A stretch of 36,114 bases of DNA from Akkermansia sp. (GCA_024405415.1 JAKSOV010000008.1:1-36114), one strand, 5' to 3'. Shown: positions 1 through 7,546, counted from the first letter of the stretch. The notes: generated by a model from the sequence alone, not told the origin. Made by a program: numbers and translations.

Positions 1-4
1 TAAA

Positions 5-34
5 TAGTACCTAGTACATAGTACCTAGTAAATC
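5..34 (+). repeat. heptanucleotide repeat array (TAGTACM), left end
   Basis: Four tandem 7-bp units: TAGTACC (5-11), TAGTACA (12-18), TAGTACC (19-25) and TAGTAAA (26-32), ending in TC. The sequence just after it, to about position 54, is also partly shared with the reverse complement of the last bases of the window, so related elements lie inverted at the two ends. No hairpin partner is visible; it may lie outside the window. This is one of at least eleven 7-bp-period arrays in the window. Confidence 0.85.
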
Positions 35-106
35 CCGACAAATTCTCATTTATCTCTCTCCAATCCCCTCCACATGCACAATTTTCCCCAAAAAATCAAA
101 AATCTC

Positions 107-135
107 TTGACGCACACGCAGCGCGCATGTATACT
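107..135 (+). promoter_or_regulatory. sigma70-type promoter of tRNA-Cys
   Basis: The -35 box TTGACG (107-112) and -10 box TATACT (130-135) are separated by exactly 17 bp. Expected transcription start is near 142, giving a 5' leader of about 30 nt before the mature tRNA at 172. It is one of the best consensus matches in the window and helps define the housekeeping promoter of this genome. Confidence 0.75.
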
Positions 136-171
136 CTGCCCCGCAACCACGTTCAACGCGCTTGCAACAGC

Positions 172-245
172 GGCGGGATAGCCAAGTGGCCTAAGGCAAC
201 GGTTTGCAAAACCGTCATTCGTGGGTTCAAATCCCACTCCCGCCT
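172..245 (+). tRNA. tRNA-Cys (GCA)
   Basis: The cloverleaf folds completely. Acceptor strands GGCGGGA (172-178) and TCCCGCC (238-244) pair, followed by discriminator U at 245. The D stem is GCC/GGC. The anticodon stem ACGGT/ACCGT encloses loop TTGCAAA with anticodon GCA at 206-208. The T stem GTGGG/CCCAC encloses TTCAAAT. GCA plus the U73 discriminator identifies cysteine. The 3' CCA is not encoded and must be added by the tRNA nucleotidyltransferase. A promoter lies upstream and a strong terminator begins 6 nt downstream, so it is a single-gene transcription unit. Confidence 0.95.
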
Positions 246-250
246 CTCAA

Positions 251-280
251 AAAAGGACACCCGAATGGGTGTCCTTTTTT
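251..280 (+). terminator. Rho-independent terminator of tRNA-Cys
   Basis: Stem AAAAGGACACCC (251-262), loop GAAT, and complementary arm (267-278) run into a six-T tract. An incomplete second copy lies at 522-545: it keeps the right arm and T tract but has lost the outer left arm. Confidence 0.85.
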
Positions 281-563
281 GTTCGGCGGAGTGGGATTAA
301 GCCCCACAAGACGGGCGCGCAGCGACCGTCTTTGTGGGTTGGAAAGCGCAGTGCGCTTTCCAACCCCGAGCCGCCCACACACCTGTGGGCGGGAAGTCCT
401 GCGCAGCAGGACCGAGGGGGCGGCCCGAAGGGAAATCCCACTCCCGCCGACTGCGCCCTTCCCTGTGCCCGCAGGGCACACAATTTTCTTCTTCTCCTAC
501 CTCCCTGCGCCCCATTACTAGCACCCGAACGGGTGTCCTTTTTTTGTTCGGCGGAGTGGGATT
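281..563. repeat. gene-free tandem-hairpin region with tRNA-Cys tail duplications
   Basis: No credible gene lies between the tRNA and the methyltransferase. The stretch holds consecutive inverted repeats: 303-338 (12 bp, one bulge), 336-366 (15-bp arms around one base), 371-392 (9 bp), 396-412 (7 bp, loop GCA) and 464-480 (7 bp, loop GCA). It also holds copies of the tRNA 3' end. The 16-bp segment AAATCCCACTCCCGCC of the tRNA (229-244) recurs directly at 433-448. A near-complementary GGCGGAGTGGGATT occurs at 285-298 and 550-563, each time just after a terminator copy, making a direct repeat of about 32 bp (267-298 and 531-563). It could be a degraded integration site or a composite hairpin repeat. 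Confidence 0.7.
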
Positions 564-566
564 TTC

Positions 567-595
567 TCGACATGGCTCGCGCGGGCGCGTATGAT
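567..595 (+). promoter_or_regulatory. promoter upstream of the RlmI-type methyltransferase
   Basis: The boxes TCGACA (567-572) and TATGAT (590-595) are 17 bp apart, each one mismatch from consensus. The predicted transcription start falls at about 602, which is also an in-frame GTG. That favours a leaderless start at 602 over the ATG at 572, which lies inside the -35 box. Confidence 0.55.
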
Positions 596-601
596 AGTCG
601 C

Positions 602-1912
602 GTGAACGAACGCCGAGACAGAGACGCGGGCAAGCCGCGCTATTGGGAGAAGAAGAAGCGCCCTGCGGGACAGGGCAGCACGCGCCCGCGCACGTTTAAG
701 AGCGCTGAGGCGCCCGAGGGCAGCGAGCAGTGGCAGCGCCCGTGGGTGCAGCTCAAGTACTTTACCTACAACCCCGCGGTTTTCCCGCGCATGCTCGGCG
801 CCGTCAGCCCCGATGCCGTGGCGGGCGGCCTCATCAATGTCTACGATAAGAACGGCGAGCTCTTCGGCGGCGGTTTCTGGAACCCGCAGAGCCGCACGCC
901 CCTGCGCATGCTCTACCACGGGCCGGAGGTGCTGACGGAGAAGGACCTGACGGAGTCCCTGCGCCGCGCCGTTGCCTGGCGCCGCGAAAACTGCGCGCTG
1001 GAGGAACGCACGGATGCCTACCGCGTCATCCACGGCGATTCGGACGGGCTCGGCGGCCTCATCGTCGACCGCTATGCGGATGTGCTCAGCCTCGAGGTGT
1101 CCTGCCTCGGTGTTTGGCTGCGCCTGAAGGAGTGGCTGCCCCTGCTCCACGAGCTGTGCGGCACCAAGCGCCATGTCATCACCGTGGACGAGGGCATTGC
1201 CCGCATGGAGGGCATCGACACCACACAGGCCCCGCCCAGCGAGCCGGTGCGCAAGGTGCGCATCTGCGAGAACGGCGTCAACTTTGAGGTAGACTTCGCG
1301 CAGGGCCACAAGACGGGCTTTTTCTGCGACCAGCGCGAGAACCGCGAAAAGCTGTCGCAGCTGGTGCGCGGCAAGAGCATGCTTGACCTCTGCTGCTACA
1401 GCGGCGGGTTCTCCATCTACGCCAAGCTCAAGGGCGGAGCGGCGAATGTCACCGCCGTGGATTTGGATGAAAAGGCCATCGACATGGCCAAGCGCAACGC
1501 CAATATCAACGCCGCAGGCGGCCCGCTGCGCATCGACTTCGTGCATGCAGATGCCTTTGTCTACGCCCGCCAGATGGTGCGCAACGGCAAGCTTTTCGAT
1601 GTGGTGCTGCTCGACCCGCCCAAGTTCGTGCTCGGCCGCGATGAGGAGAAGGAGGAGGGCATCAAGAAGTACAACGACCTGAACATGCTCGGCCTGCAAT
1701 GCGTGCGCCGCGGCGGCCTGTTCGTCACCTGCTCCTGCTCCGGGCTGCTCACGCCGCCCGAGTTTGAGAAGGTGGTCATCAAGGCGGCGCAGCGCCTCGG
1801 CCGCCGCCTGCAAATCGTGGAGATGAGCGGCCCCGGCTGGGACCACCCCTTCCTCTCCACCTACCCCGAGGGGCGCTACCTGAAGGTGCTCTGGGCCCGC
1901 GTCATCGTCTGA
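602..1912 (+). CDS. rlmI: class I SAM-dependent 23S rRNA methyltransferase, RlmI/RlmK type
   Basis: Predicted to methylate a cytosine or guanine of 23S rRNA using S-adenosylmethionine in the cytosol. A basic N-terminus precedes a PUA-like RNA-binding region (ending near NPQS and RML), a central EEHEH-type domain, and a C-terminal Rossmann methyltransferase domain. That domain shows motif I (LDLCCYSGGFS), the acidic ribose-binding residue in AVDLDE, and the DPPKF motif. At about 436 aa it is slightly longer than the usual 390-400 because of a charged N-terminal extension. The start is uncertain: GTG 602 fits the promoter, while ATG 572 would add ten residues. A cation antiporter follows after 25 bp, so co-transcription is likely. 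The family is clear; the exact target base (RlmI or RlmK-like) is not. Confidence 0.85.
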   Translation: MNERRDRDAGKPRYWEKKKRPAGQGSTRPRTFKSAEAPEGSEQWQRPWVQLKYFTYNPAVFPRMLGAVSPDAVAGGLINVYDKNGELFGGGFWNPQSRTPLRMLYHGPEVLTEKDLTESLRRAVAWRRENCALEERTDAYRVIHGDSDGLGGLIVDRYADVLSLEVSCLGVWLRLKEWLPLLHELCGTKRHVITVDEGIARMEGIDTTQAPPSEPVRKVRICENGVNFEVDFAQGHKTGFFCDQRENREKLSQLVRGKSMLDLCCYSGGFSIYAKLKGGAANVTAVDLDEKAIDMAKRNANINAAGGPLRIDFVHADAFVYARQMVRNGKLFDVVLLDPPKFVLGRDEEKEEGIKKYNDLNMLGLQCVRRGGLFVTCSCSGLLTPPEFEKVVIKAAQRLGRRLQIVEMSGPGWDHPFLSTYPEGRYLKVLWARVIV

Positions 1913-1937
1913 TTTCCCACGCCACCATTCCCCTGCC

Positions 1938-3659
1938 ATGATTTTCACCCTCGCCATCGGACTCACGCTTGCGCTCGTCCTCGGTATTCTGGCGCAAAAG
2001 CTCAGCCTCTCCCCCCTTGTCGGCTATCTGGCCGCGGGCATCATCGCGGCGCAGCCGTGGTGGGGGCTGCATGTGGATGAGCAGATGGTGGAGGAGTTTT
2101 CCCACATCGGCGTGGTGCTGCTGCTGTTCGGTGTCGGTCTGCAGTTCCATTTCAAGGACCTGCTGGCCGTGCAGAAGGTGGCGGTGCCGGGGGCGGGTGT
2201 CTGCATCCCGCTGATGGCGGTGGGCGGCATGCTCATGTTCCGCTGCTTCGGCATGGGGGAGCACGGCTGGCTGCAGGGGCTGATGTACGGCCTGTGCATC
2301 TGCGTGTCCTCCACGGTGGTGCTCACGCGCGTGCTCTCCGACAACAAGGTATTCCAAACCCCCGCGGGTCACACAGCCCTCGGCTGGCTTGTGGTGGAGG
2401 ATATTTTCACGATTATCCTACTTGTGCTGCTCCCCGCCGTGTTCAGCGGAGAATCGCTGGGCATGGCGCTGCTCTTCATGGCGCTGAAGCTCGCGGCCCT
2501 CATTGTCGTCGTGGCGCTCATCGGCGGCAAGCTCATCGGCAAGGTACTGACGCTTGTTTCCCGCAGCGCGAGCGGCGAGCTGTTTACGCTGGCGGTGCTG
2601 GTCTGCGCGCTGGGCATTGCGGTGCTCTCGGCCTATGTCTTTAACGCCTCCATGGAGTTCGGCGCCTTCCTCTCCGGCATGGTGGTGGGACAAAGCAAAT
2701 TCGCCAACCGCGCGGCGAGCGATGCTCTGCCGATGCGCGATGCCTTCGCCGTGCTTTTCTTCGTCTCCGTGGGCCTGGGCTTCAACATCTCAGGGCTGGT
2801 GACCTACTGGCCGCTGGCGCTGGGCACGCTGCTGCTCTGTCTGCTGCTCAAACCCATTGTCGCCTACCTGATGACGCGTCTCATGGGCAAGCCGATGCGC
2901 CTCGCCCTGCTCGTGGGCGGATCGCTCTCGCAAATCGGTGAATTTTCCTTCATCCTCGCCACGCTCATTGCGGGCACCTACAAGATGCTGCCCGCCGAGG
3001 CCGCCAACGTCATCACGGGCGTGGCCATCGTCTCCATCGTGCTCAACGCGGCGCTCTACCGCTTCGTGCCCAAGAGCGCCGATGCGCTGGAGAAGCGAGG
3101 CATCGGCCTGTCCGCGCCCGAGGAGACGGACGCCGTGCCCCCTGTCACGGAGGCGCGCGACCGTATCATCATCATCGGCTTCGGCCCCACGGGAGAGCTG
3201 ATTTACAACACGCTCAAGCCCTTTGATTTGGACATGGTGGTCATCGAGATGAACATCGACACAGTGAACCGCCTCACCGCCGCGGGCATCCCTGCCCTGC
3301 ACGGCGATGCCCGCTCCCGCACCATGCTGCAAGCGGCGGGCTGCGAGAAAGCCAAGGGGCTTATCATCTCCGCCCCCGCCGCGCCCGCGCAGCAGATTAC
3401 GCAAGCCGCCCGCGCCCTCAACCCCGATGTGCATGTCATGGTGCACACCACCTATATCCGCAACGTGAAGACCATCACGCAGGAGGGCGCCCAGGCCGTC
3501 TACTCCGGCGAGGCGGAAGTCGCCTTCGCCATGACATCGCATGTGCTCCGCGCCCTCGGCGCCACGGAGGAGCAGGTGCAGCAAACGCGCCACCAAGCCC
3601 GCCGCCGCTTCTTCGGCGAGCTGAAGGCGGAAATCGGCCGAGTGCCCGAAAAAATCTGA
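1938..3659 (+). CDS. CPA2 monovalent cation:proton antiporter with TrkA-N domain (YbaL/KefB-like)
   Basis: An inner-membrane antiporter of 573 aa, expected to exchange K+ (or Na+) for H+. Residues 1 to about 380 form a dozen hydrophobic segments of the Na+/H+ exchanger fold, with typical stretches such as VVEDIF and FFVSVGLGFN. From about residue 409 a regulatory NAD(H)-binding Rossmann domain begins with the GFGPTG glycine motif and runs to about 520. No clear second TrkA-C domain is visible. The order of domains and length match YbaL/KefB-type proteins. It sits 25 bp after the methyltransferase and 28 bp before a small membrane protein gene. With the TrkAH system at 14522-17069, the window carries both K+ uptake and probable K+ efflux. 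Ion specificity is not decided by sequence alone. Confidence 0.88.
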   Translation: MIFTLAIGLTLALVLGILAQKLSLSPLVGYLAAGIIAAQPWWGLHVDEQMVEEFSHIGVVLLLFGVGLQFHFKDLLAVQKVAVPGAGVCIPLMAVGGMLMFRCFGMGEHGWLQGLMYGLCICVSSTVVLTRVLSDNKVFQTPAGHTALGWLVVEDIFTIILLVLLPAVFSGESLGMALLFMALKLAALIVVVALIGGKLIGKVLTLVSRSASGELFTLAVLVCALGIAVLSAYVFNASMEFGAFLSGMVVGQSKFANRAASDALPMRDAFAVLFFVSVGLGFNISGLVTYWPLALGTLLLCLLLKPIVAYLMTRLMGKPMRLALLVGGSLSQIGEFSFILATLIAGTYKMLPAEAANVITGVAIVSIVLNAALYRFVPKSADALEKRGIGLSAPEETDAVPPVTEARDRIIIIGFGPTGELIYNTLKPFDLDMVVIEMNIDTVNRLTAAGIPALHGDARSRTMLQAAGCEKAKGLIISAPAAPAQQITQAARALNPDVHVMVHTTYIRNVKTITQEGAQAVYSGEAEVAFAMTSHVLRALGATEEQVQQTRHQARRRFFGELKAEIGRVPEKI

Positions 3660-3687
3660 TTTTCTTCATTCTCCCCCCCCTGCCCCC

Positions 3688-4101
3688 ATGAACAAGCACC
3701 TCGCCCCCCTCGCCCTGATTCTCGCCCTCGGCGCATCCCCTGCCCCCGCTAAGCCCGACATGGGCAAAATCCTCGACCGCCTGGCGGATGCGGGCGCGCA
3801 GGTCGTGCAACAGGCGGATGAATTGCCCTCCCCCATCGCTGCGGTGAAACAGGAGCTGAGCGCCATCAAAGAGGCCTACAAAGAGGAAGGCCGCGCCTAT
3901 GCCCGCGAGCTGGGCGACATCATGATGGAACGCGCCATGGCCAACAAGAAGGTGGACCGCACGCTGGACTCCGTCCGCGCGCTCTGCTGGGGCGTCGTGG
4001 CCTACATCACGGTGATTTCCCTGCTGCTCTTTGCCATGATGCTGCGCATCCAATCCCTGCTCAAAAAGGCGGAGAAGCGGCAGGACGAGCAAGAACGCTG
4101 A
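3688..4101 (+). CDS. small membrane-anchored coiled-coil protein, unknown function
   Basis: A 137-aa protein I do not recognise. It begins with a likely signal peptide (MNKHLAPLALILALGASPAPA), followed by a charged helical stretch rich in A, E and K (about residues 25-95) that may form a coiled coil. A hydrophobic segment (about 100-122) is followed by a basic, highly charged tail. This suggests a periplasmic helical part anchored by a C-terminal membrane helix. It is the last gene of the plus-strand run after the antiporter (28-bp gap) and could be an accessory to it, but nothing in the sequence proves this. A repeat element and a convergent TetR gene lie downstream. Confidence 0.65.
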   Translation: MNKHLAPLALILALGASPAPAKPDMGKILDRLADAGAQVVQQADELPSPIAAVKQELSAIKEAYKEEGRAYARELGDIMMERAMANKKVDRTLDSVRALCWGVVAYITVISLLLFAMMLRIQSLLKKAEKRQDEQER

Positions 4102-4151
4102 TTGAATTGCAAATACCCTTTATCCGTTCGGCAAGAGGGGATTTATAGGGA

Positions 4152-4226
4152 TGTACAAAGTACAATGCACAATGTACAAATCAAAAAGTTAGGCGGCTGC
4201 GCCGCACTCTATTCCGTGATTTGTAC
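4152..4226. repeat. heptamer-hairpin element (TGTACAA type)
   Basis: Four 7-bp units at 4152-4179 (TGTACAA, AGTACAA, TGCACAA, TGTACAA) end in ATC. After a short A-rich linker comes a hairpin, GCGGC (4193-4197), loop TGC, GCCGC (4201-4205). Beyond it TGATTTGTAC (4217-4226) is the exact inverted complement of GTACAAATCA (4174-4183), so the hairpin lies inside a larger inverted repeat. The element fills the gap between two convergent genes; its inverted arm lies 10 bp from the TetR stop codon. Confidence 0.8.
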
Positions 4227-4236
4227 TTACAAGCAC

Positions 4237-4851
4237 TCACGCATAAGTCCTGAGCAGCGCAAGCATATCGCCCGCGAGGCGGCGGATGGCCGCCTCCTTG
4301 CCGCGGATGGCGGGCAAGCCCCACAGAGTAAAATCGTTGTGCGCCACGATGTTGAAATACATGCCGCGCAGGCAGGTGAGGCACCAGAGCCAGTCCGCGC
4401 GCTGCATCTTGGGGAAGAAGGCGCGCACGGCCTCCTCCCACTCCTGCTGAGCGTAGGAATAGTGGCTTTCGTACACCTCGCGGGTCAGTTCGGGGTCCTC
4501 GTAGCCCATCTTGTTGAGGAAGCAGAGCACCTCCTCCCCGCCCGCCACGCGATTGTCCTGCCAATCCGTAATCGGGGCCAGCAGCCACGAAACCAGAATT
4601 TCCTCCGCGCTGCCGCTCTCCTTCGCCGCGCGCAGGGCGGCGAGACAGACCGCGTTGTACGGCTCGGCCAGATAGGCCAGCGTGTCGCGGTACAAATCCG
4701 CCTTGGTGCCGAAGTGGTAGCGAATCAGGCCGATGTTCACCCCCGCGGCGCGGGCGATGTCGCGCACGGCAGAGCCCTCATAGCCGAGCAGCGTGAACTG
4801 CTGCACGGCGGCGCGCATAATGCGTTCCTTGGTCTCATCGGATTTACTCAT
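4237..4851 (-). CDS. TetR/AcrR-family transcriptional regulator
   Basis: A 204-aa DNA-binding repressor. The N-terminal 50 residues are a classic TetR helix-turn-helix: ERIMRAAVQQFTLLGYEG, then VRDIARAAGVNIGLIRYHFG, then TKADLY. The C-terminal ligand-binding part, rich in W and F, resembles the CerR/YbiH-type TetR_C group by general pattern only; the ligand is unknown. Its ATG overlaps the stop of the upstream lipoprotein gene (ATGA), so translation is probably coupled and it is the last gene of a five-gene minus-strand run. The usual divergent target arrangement is absent; possible targets are its own operon or distant genes. Confidence 0.9.
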   Translation of the reverse strand: MSKSDETKERIMRAAVQQFTLLGYEGSAVRDIARAAGVNIGLIRYHFGTKADLYRDTLAYLAEPYNAVCLAALRAAKESGSAEEILVSWLLAPITDWQDNRVAGGEEVLCFLNKMGYEDPELTREVYESHYSYAQQEWEEAVRAFFPKMQRADWLWCLTCLRGMYFNIVAHNDFTLWGLPAIRGKEAAIRRLAGDMLALLRTYA

Positions 4852-5840
4852 CGGAGGGCGGCTTTGGCGGCCTTAGCGGCCTTTTTCTCGAGATATTCTT
4901 TGATGAAGTCCACGTCCTCCTGCGAGAAGCGCGTGAGTTTCGTCTTGGTGATGCGCCCGCCGTATTCCTTGAGGTAGACGAGCTGCTTTTCCTCATCAAA
5001 GCGTTGCAGTTTAGCAAAGAGGCTCATGTTGCCCTTGGCGGAGTGCCAGGTGCGGTAGCCCTTCTTCTCCAGCTTGGCGCGGTAGGCGTCCATGTCCCGC
5101 TCGCACTCGGCCACACCTTGGCGGATGATGTCATCCACCTCCTGCGTGAAGCCGTTGTAGCCGTCCATGCCGACGATGAACTTGCCGCGCGGGGAAATAA
5201 CGGCGATGGAGGGGCGCTTGCGCAGGCCGTACTTGGCGGCCAGGCTCTCAATGGCGTTGCGGCTGTACTTGGCACCGCTTGTTTTAGCCTCATCCTTGAT
5301 GGAGGCGCCGGAGTCGAGCTTCACGCGCACCACGCGGTCCTTGCACCACGCGTTGAACTTGGGCGTATCGAGCAGCTGCTCGCCGAGCTGCGAGCTTTTG
5401 GGGCTGATCACGGAGTCGTGAAACCAGATGAGCAGCGGACGGTTCTCGCGGTGGGCGAAGCGAATGGCACGGCCGTAATCGCTCATCCAGCCGTTGCCGT
5501 TGCGGCGGCTCTCAAACGCGGCGGTGATGCCCTCAATCTCCTTGTCGGGGTTATCGGGGTCGGTGAAGTACACCTCGCCCTCCGCGCCGTTGTCAATCTT
5601 CTCCAGCTCTTCGGAGGTCGAGACGTTGTAGTTGACCGCCGAGGGGTCGCCCTTGTTCGGCAATAGCGGGTTGCCCGTATCCTCTGCTGCCGATTGCATA
5701 TTCATGGCTGCAATCGGGTTGGAGGGATAGCTCGGTTCAGGAGCTTTTTTCGCGGATGAACAGCAGCAGAGGGATGTACAATGTACAATGTACAATGTAC
5801 AAATCAAGATGTTCAGGCCGTGGCTTTTTTTGAATGCCAT
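4848..5840 (-). CDS. thioredoxin-fold protein with C-terminal SHD1-like domain, probable lipoprotein
   Basis: A 330-aa exported protein. The start chosen is ATG at 5840, 2 nt after the mazG stop; an upstream ATG would lie inside mazG. A short basic N-terminus (MAFKKSHG) is followed by a hydrophobic core and a Cys cluster (SLCCCSS) that may act as a lipobox. A region near residues 100-225 looks like a thioredoxin-like fold (RPLLIWFHDS), but where CxxC is expected there is SPKS, so disulfide chemistry is unlikely. Residues near 260-320 (from YRTWHSAKG to FIKEYLEKK) resemble SHD1 domains, which are common in Planctomycetes and Verrucomicrobia. The tail is AAK-rich. The signal-peptide core is encoded by a heptamer array. 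The stop overlaps the TetR start. Confidence 0.72.
   Translation of the reverse strand: MAFKKSHGLNILICTLYIVHCTSLCCCSSAKKAPEPSYPSNPIAAMNMQSAAEDTGNPLLPNKGDPSAVNYNVSTSEELEKIDNGAEGEVYFTDPDNPDKEIEGITAAFESRRNGNGWMSDYGRAIRFAHRENRPLLIWFHDSVISPKSSQLGEQLLDTPKFNAWCKDRVVRVKLDSGASIKDEAKTSGAKYSRNAIESLAAKYGLRKRPSIAVISPRGKFIVGMDGYNGFTQEVDDIIRQGVAECERDMDAYRAKLEKKGYRTWHSAKGNMSLFAKLQRFDEEKQLVYLKEYGGRITKTKLTRFSQEDVDFIKEYLEKKAAKAAKAALR
5775..5805 (+). repeat. heptamer array (TGTACAA x4) inside a coding region
   Basis: Four perfect TGTACAA units (5775-5802) followed by ATC, preceded by GGGA as in the array at 4152. On the minus strand the array is read through as ICTLYIVHCT, part of the signal-peptide core of the lipoprotein gene. 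No GC hairpin is attached here, unlike most of the intergenic copies. Confidence 0.9.
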
Positions 5841-5842
5841 CG

Positions 5843-6667
5843 TTAGCTGTGTTCTGCGGCTTTTTCTTCCTGCCATGCGGACTCCATCTGCTCAGCGGTG
5901 GCGGCGGTGAGCGTCAGGCCCTGCTCTTTCAGGCGGCGCTCAATGCCGTTGAAACGGCGCTCGAACTTGCGGTTGGCGGCATCCAGCGCCAGCTCGGGGT
6001 CCACCTTGCGGCGGCGGCAGAGATTGACAATCACAAAGAGCAAATCTCCGAGCTCCTCCTGCACGCGCGGGTCGGCGTCGTCAAAGGCAAGCGTTTCCTC
6101 CACCTCACGCGTTTCCTCGCGGATTTTGTCCACCACGCCCGCGTGGTCCGGCCAGTCGAAGCCGACCTTGGCCACCTTCTTGGTGAGCTTGTAGGCGCGC
6201 AGCAGGGAGGGCAGACCCTTGCCGCAGTCGTGCAGATAGGGCTTGTCTTCGATGTCGTGCTCCTTGCGCTTCACGGCATCCCACACGGAGAGCACGCCCT
6301 CGGCATCCTTCGCCACGGCATCGCCGAACACATGCGGGTGGCGGCGCACCAGCTTGTCGGACAGCTCCTGCGCCACATCGGTGATACCGAAGCCGGCCTC
6401 GGGGTTCTCGCTTGCCATCTCGGCGTGGAAAAGCACCTGCATGAGCACGTCACCCAGCTCCTCGCGCAGGTGCGGCCAGTCACGACTGCGGATAGCGTCA
6501 ATCGCCTCGTAGCACTCCTCCAGCATGTTGCTGACGATGGAGTCGTGCGTCTGCGCGGCGTCCCACGGGCAGCCGTCGGGCTGACGCAGGCGGTGCATGA
6601 GGGCAATCGCGCGCTCCAGCTGCCGCTCCGGCTCGCGGCAGGAAATCATCTCCTGCTCGGTCATCAT
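5843..6667 (-). CDS. mazG: nucleoside triphosphate pyrophosphohydrolase MazG
   Basis: Hydrolyses (d)NTPs to NMP and pyrophosphate in the cytosol, a house-cleaning role. The 274-aa length matches full-length tandem MazG. The N-terminal domain has the CPWDAAQTHDSI segment and the metal-binding EECYEAIDAI plus EELGDVLMQV pattern. The C-terminal domain repeats it with KVGFDWPD, REETREVEE and EELGDLLFVIVNL. The ATG at 6667 overlaps the upstream stop (TGATG); ATG 6664 and GTG 6670 are alternatives. It lies in a minus-strand run with a 97-aa protein before it and the SHD1-domain lipoprotein 2 nt after it. Confidence 0.93.
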   Translation of the reverse strand: MMTEQEMISCREPERQLERAIALMHRLRQPDGCPWDAAQTHDSIVSNMLEECYEAIDAIRSRDWPHLREELGDVLMQVLFHAEMASENPEAGFGITDVAQELSDKLVRRHPHVFGDAVAKDAEGVLSVWDAVKRKEHDIEDKPYLHDCGKGLPSLLRAYKLTKKVAKVGFDWPDHAGVVDKIREETREVEETLAFDDADPRVQEELGDLLFVIVNLCRRRKVDPELALDAANRKFERRFNGIERRLKEQGLTLTAATAEQMESAWQEEKAAEHS

Positions 6668-6960
6668 CACTTCTTCCTCCTGTCGCGGCGCTCGTTGACG
6701 GCCTTGCCGGCCAAAATATCATCGATGTGCTGCACCATGTCCCACGACACGCGGCGGCGCTGGTACTTGCGCCACAGGTGGTCGCGCAGGGCCTGCCAGA
6801 TTTCCTCCGTGAAATCCGCGGGCGAGAACTCCACCTCATCGCGCATAGAACGCCCCACCTTGGGAGCCACCATAAGCTGCCACCAGCCGCCGAAGTGCTG
6901 GGCTTCGTAAATCACCTTGTTGCCGTCGGCATCCTTGTCCTGCCAAGAAAATGTTTCCAT
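6667..6960 (-). CDS. conserved-looking 97-aa protein of unknown function
   Basis: A 97-aa soluble protein I do not recognise. It has no signal peptide. The middle has aromatic residues and a basic stretch (FGGWWQLMVAPKVGRSMRDE), then a helical part (FTEEIWQALRDHLWRKYQRRR) and a very basic tail (NERRDRRKK). The stop overlaps the mazG start, so the two are translationally linked, which suggests a related cytosolic role; nothing more specific is supported. The ATG at 6960 is 22 bp after the preceding secreted-protein gene. Confidence 0.75.
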   Translation of the reverse strand: METFSWQDKDADGNKVIYEAQHFGGWWQLMVAPKVGRSMRDEVEFSPADFTEEIWQALRDHLWRKYQRRRVSWDMVQHIDDILAGKAVNERRDRRKK

Positions 6961-6982
6961 GTGTATCTCCTGTTGTGGTTGT

Positions 6983-7510
6983 TCAGCGGCGGGCTTTTTT
7001 CATCTCGCTGTTGATGGCGTTCACGTCATCCTTCATCGTGGGCGCGATTTCCTGCGTAGTCACGCCGCCGCCCGTGTTGAGAGAGATGATGACGGGCTTG
7101 GAGCGCTCGCCGTTGCGGTCGTACTTGTAAATCACGCGCTGCACGAGCTTGCCCGCGGGGTGGTTGTACATGCGCTCCTCCACGAGGCGCGCGCGCTGGT
7201 CGTAGCCGTAGGCCACCTTGTAGATGATATTCTTCTTGCTGCTGTCGTAGATGATGCAGGAGACCAGCTGGCCGTACTTACCCTCCGTGTAGTCATTGAC
7301 AGCGGCCAAGCGCCCGCTCGCGGAGTAGGTGGAGCAGCGCATGCCCTTCCACCCCACCTGCCGCTGGTAGATGGAGCGCGTGCCGTCAGGGTGGCGCACC
7401 ACGCGCACCATGTCGCCCGTATCATTGGCCAAATCCGCGCTCTGCGCGAACACACAGGGCGTTCCGCACAGCGCAACAGCGGCGAGAAGGACAGTCAGCA
7501 ATCTCTTCAT
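6983..7510 (-). CDS. secreted protein with YD-like repeats, unknown function
   Basis: A 175-aa exported protein. A clear Sec signal peptide (MKRLLTVLLAAVALCGTPCVFAQ) is cleaved probably after FAQ. The mature part contains tyrosine-rich, repeat-like strands such as SIYQRQVGW, CIIYDSSKKN, YGYDQRARL and YKYDRNGER, reminiscent of short YD/RHS-type beta strands but too short for a real RHS protein. It is the first gene of the minus-strand run leading to mazG and TetR. The start is well supported: the promoter at 7518-7546 places the transcription start at about the ATG. The function is unknown. Confidence 0.75.
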   Translation of the reverse strand: MKRLLTVLLAAVALCGTPCVFAQSADLANDTGDMVRVVRHPDGTRSIYQRQVGWKGMRCSTYSASGRLAAVNDYTEGKYGQLVSCIIYDSSKKNIIYKVAYGYDQRARLVEERMYNHPAGKLVQRVIYKYDRNGERSKPVIISLNTGGGVTTQEIAPTMKDDVNAINSEMKKARR

Positions 7511-7517
7511 GCCCGCG

Positions 7518-7546
7518 ATGATACACCAAAACGCCCGACAAATCAA
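7518..7546 (-). promoter_or_regulatory. promoter of the secreted-protein/mazG/TetR run
   Basis: On the minus strand, TTGATT (7546-7541) and TATCAT (7523-7518) are 17 bp apart. Only 7 nt separate the -10 box from the ATG at 7510, so the mRNA should be leaderless. It is divergent from the murC-murB promoter at 7617-7644. Confidence 0.6.

Noticed and set aside
221-601. 5' extension of the methyltransferase frame back into tRNA-Cys
   Set aside because: The frame is open by chance through the tRNA, terminators and hairpins; the promoter at 567-595 lies inside it.
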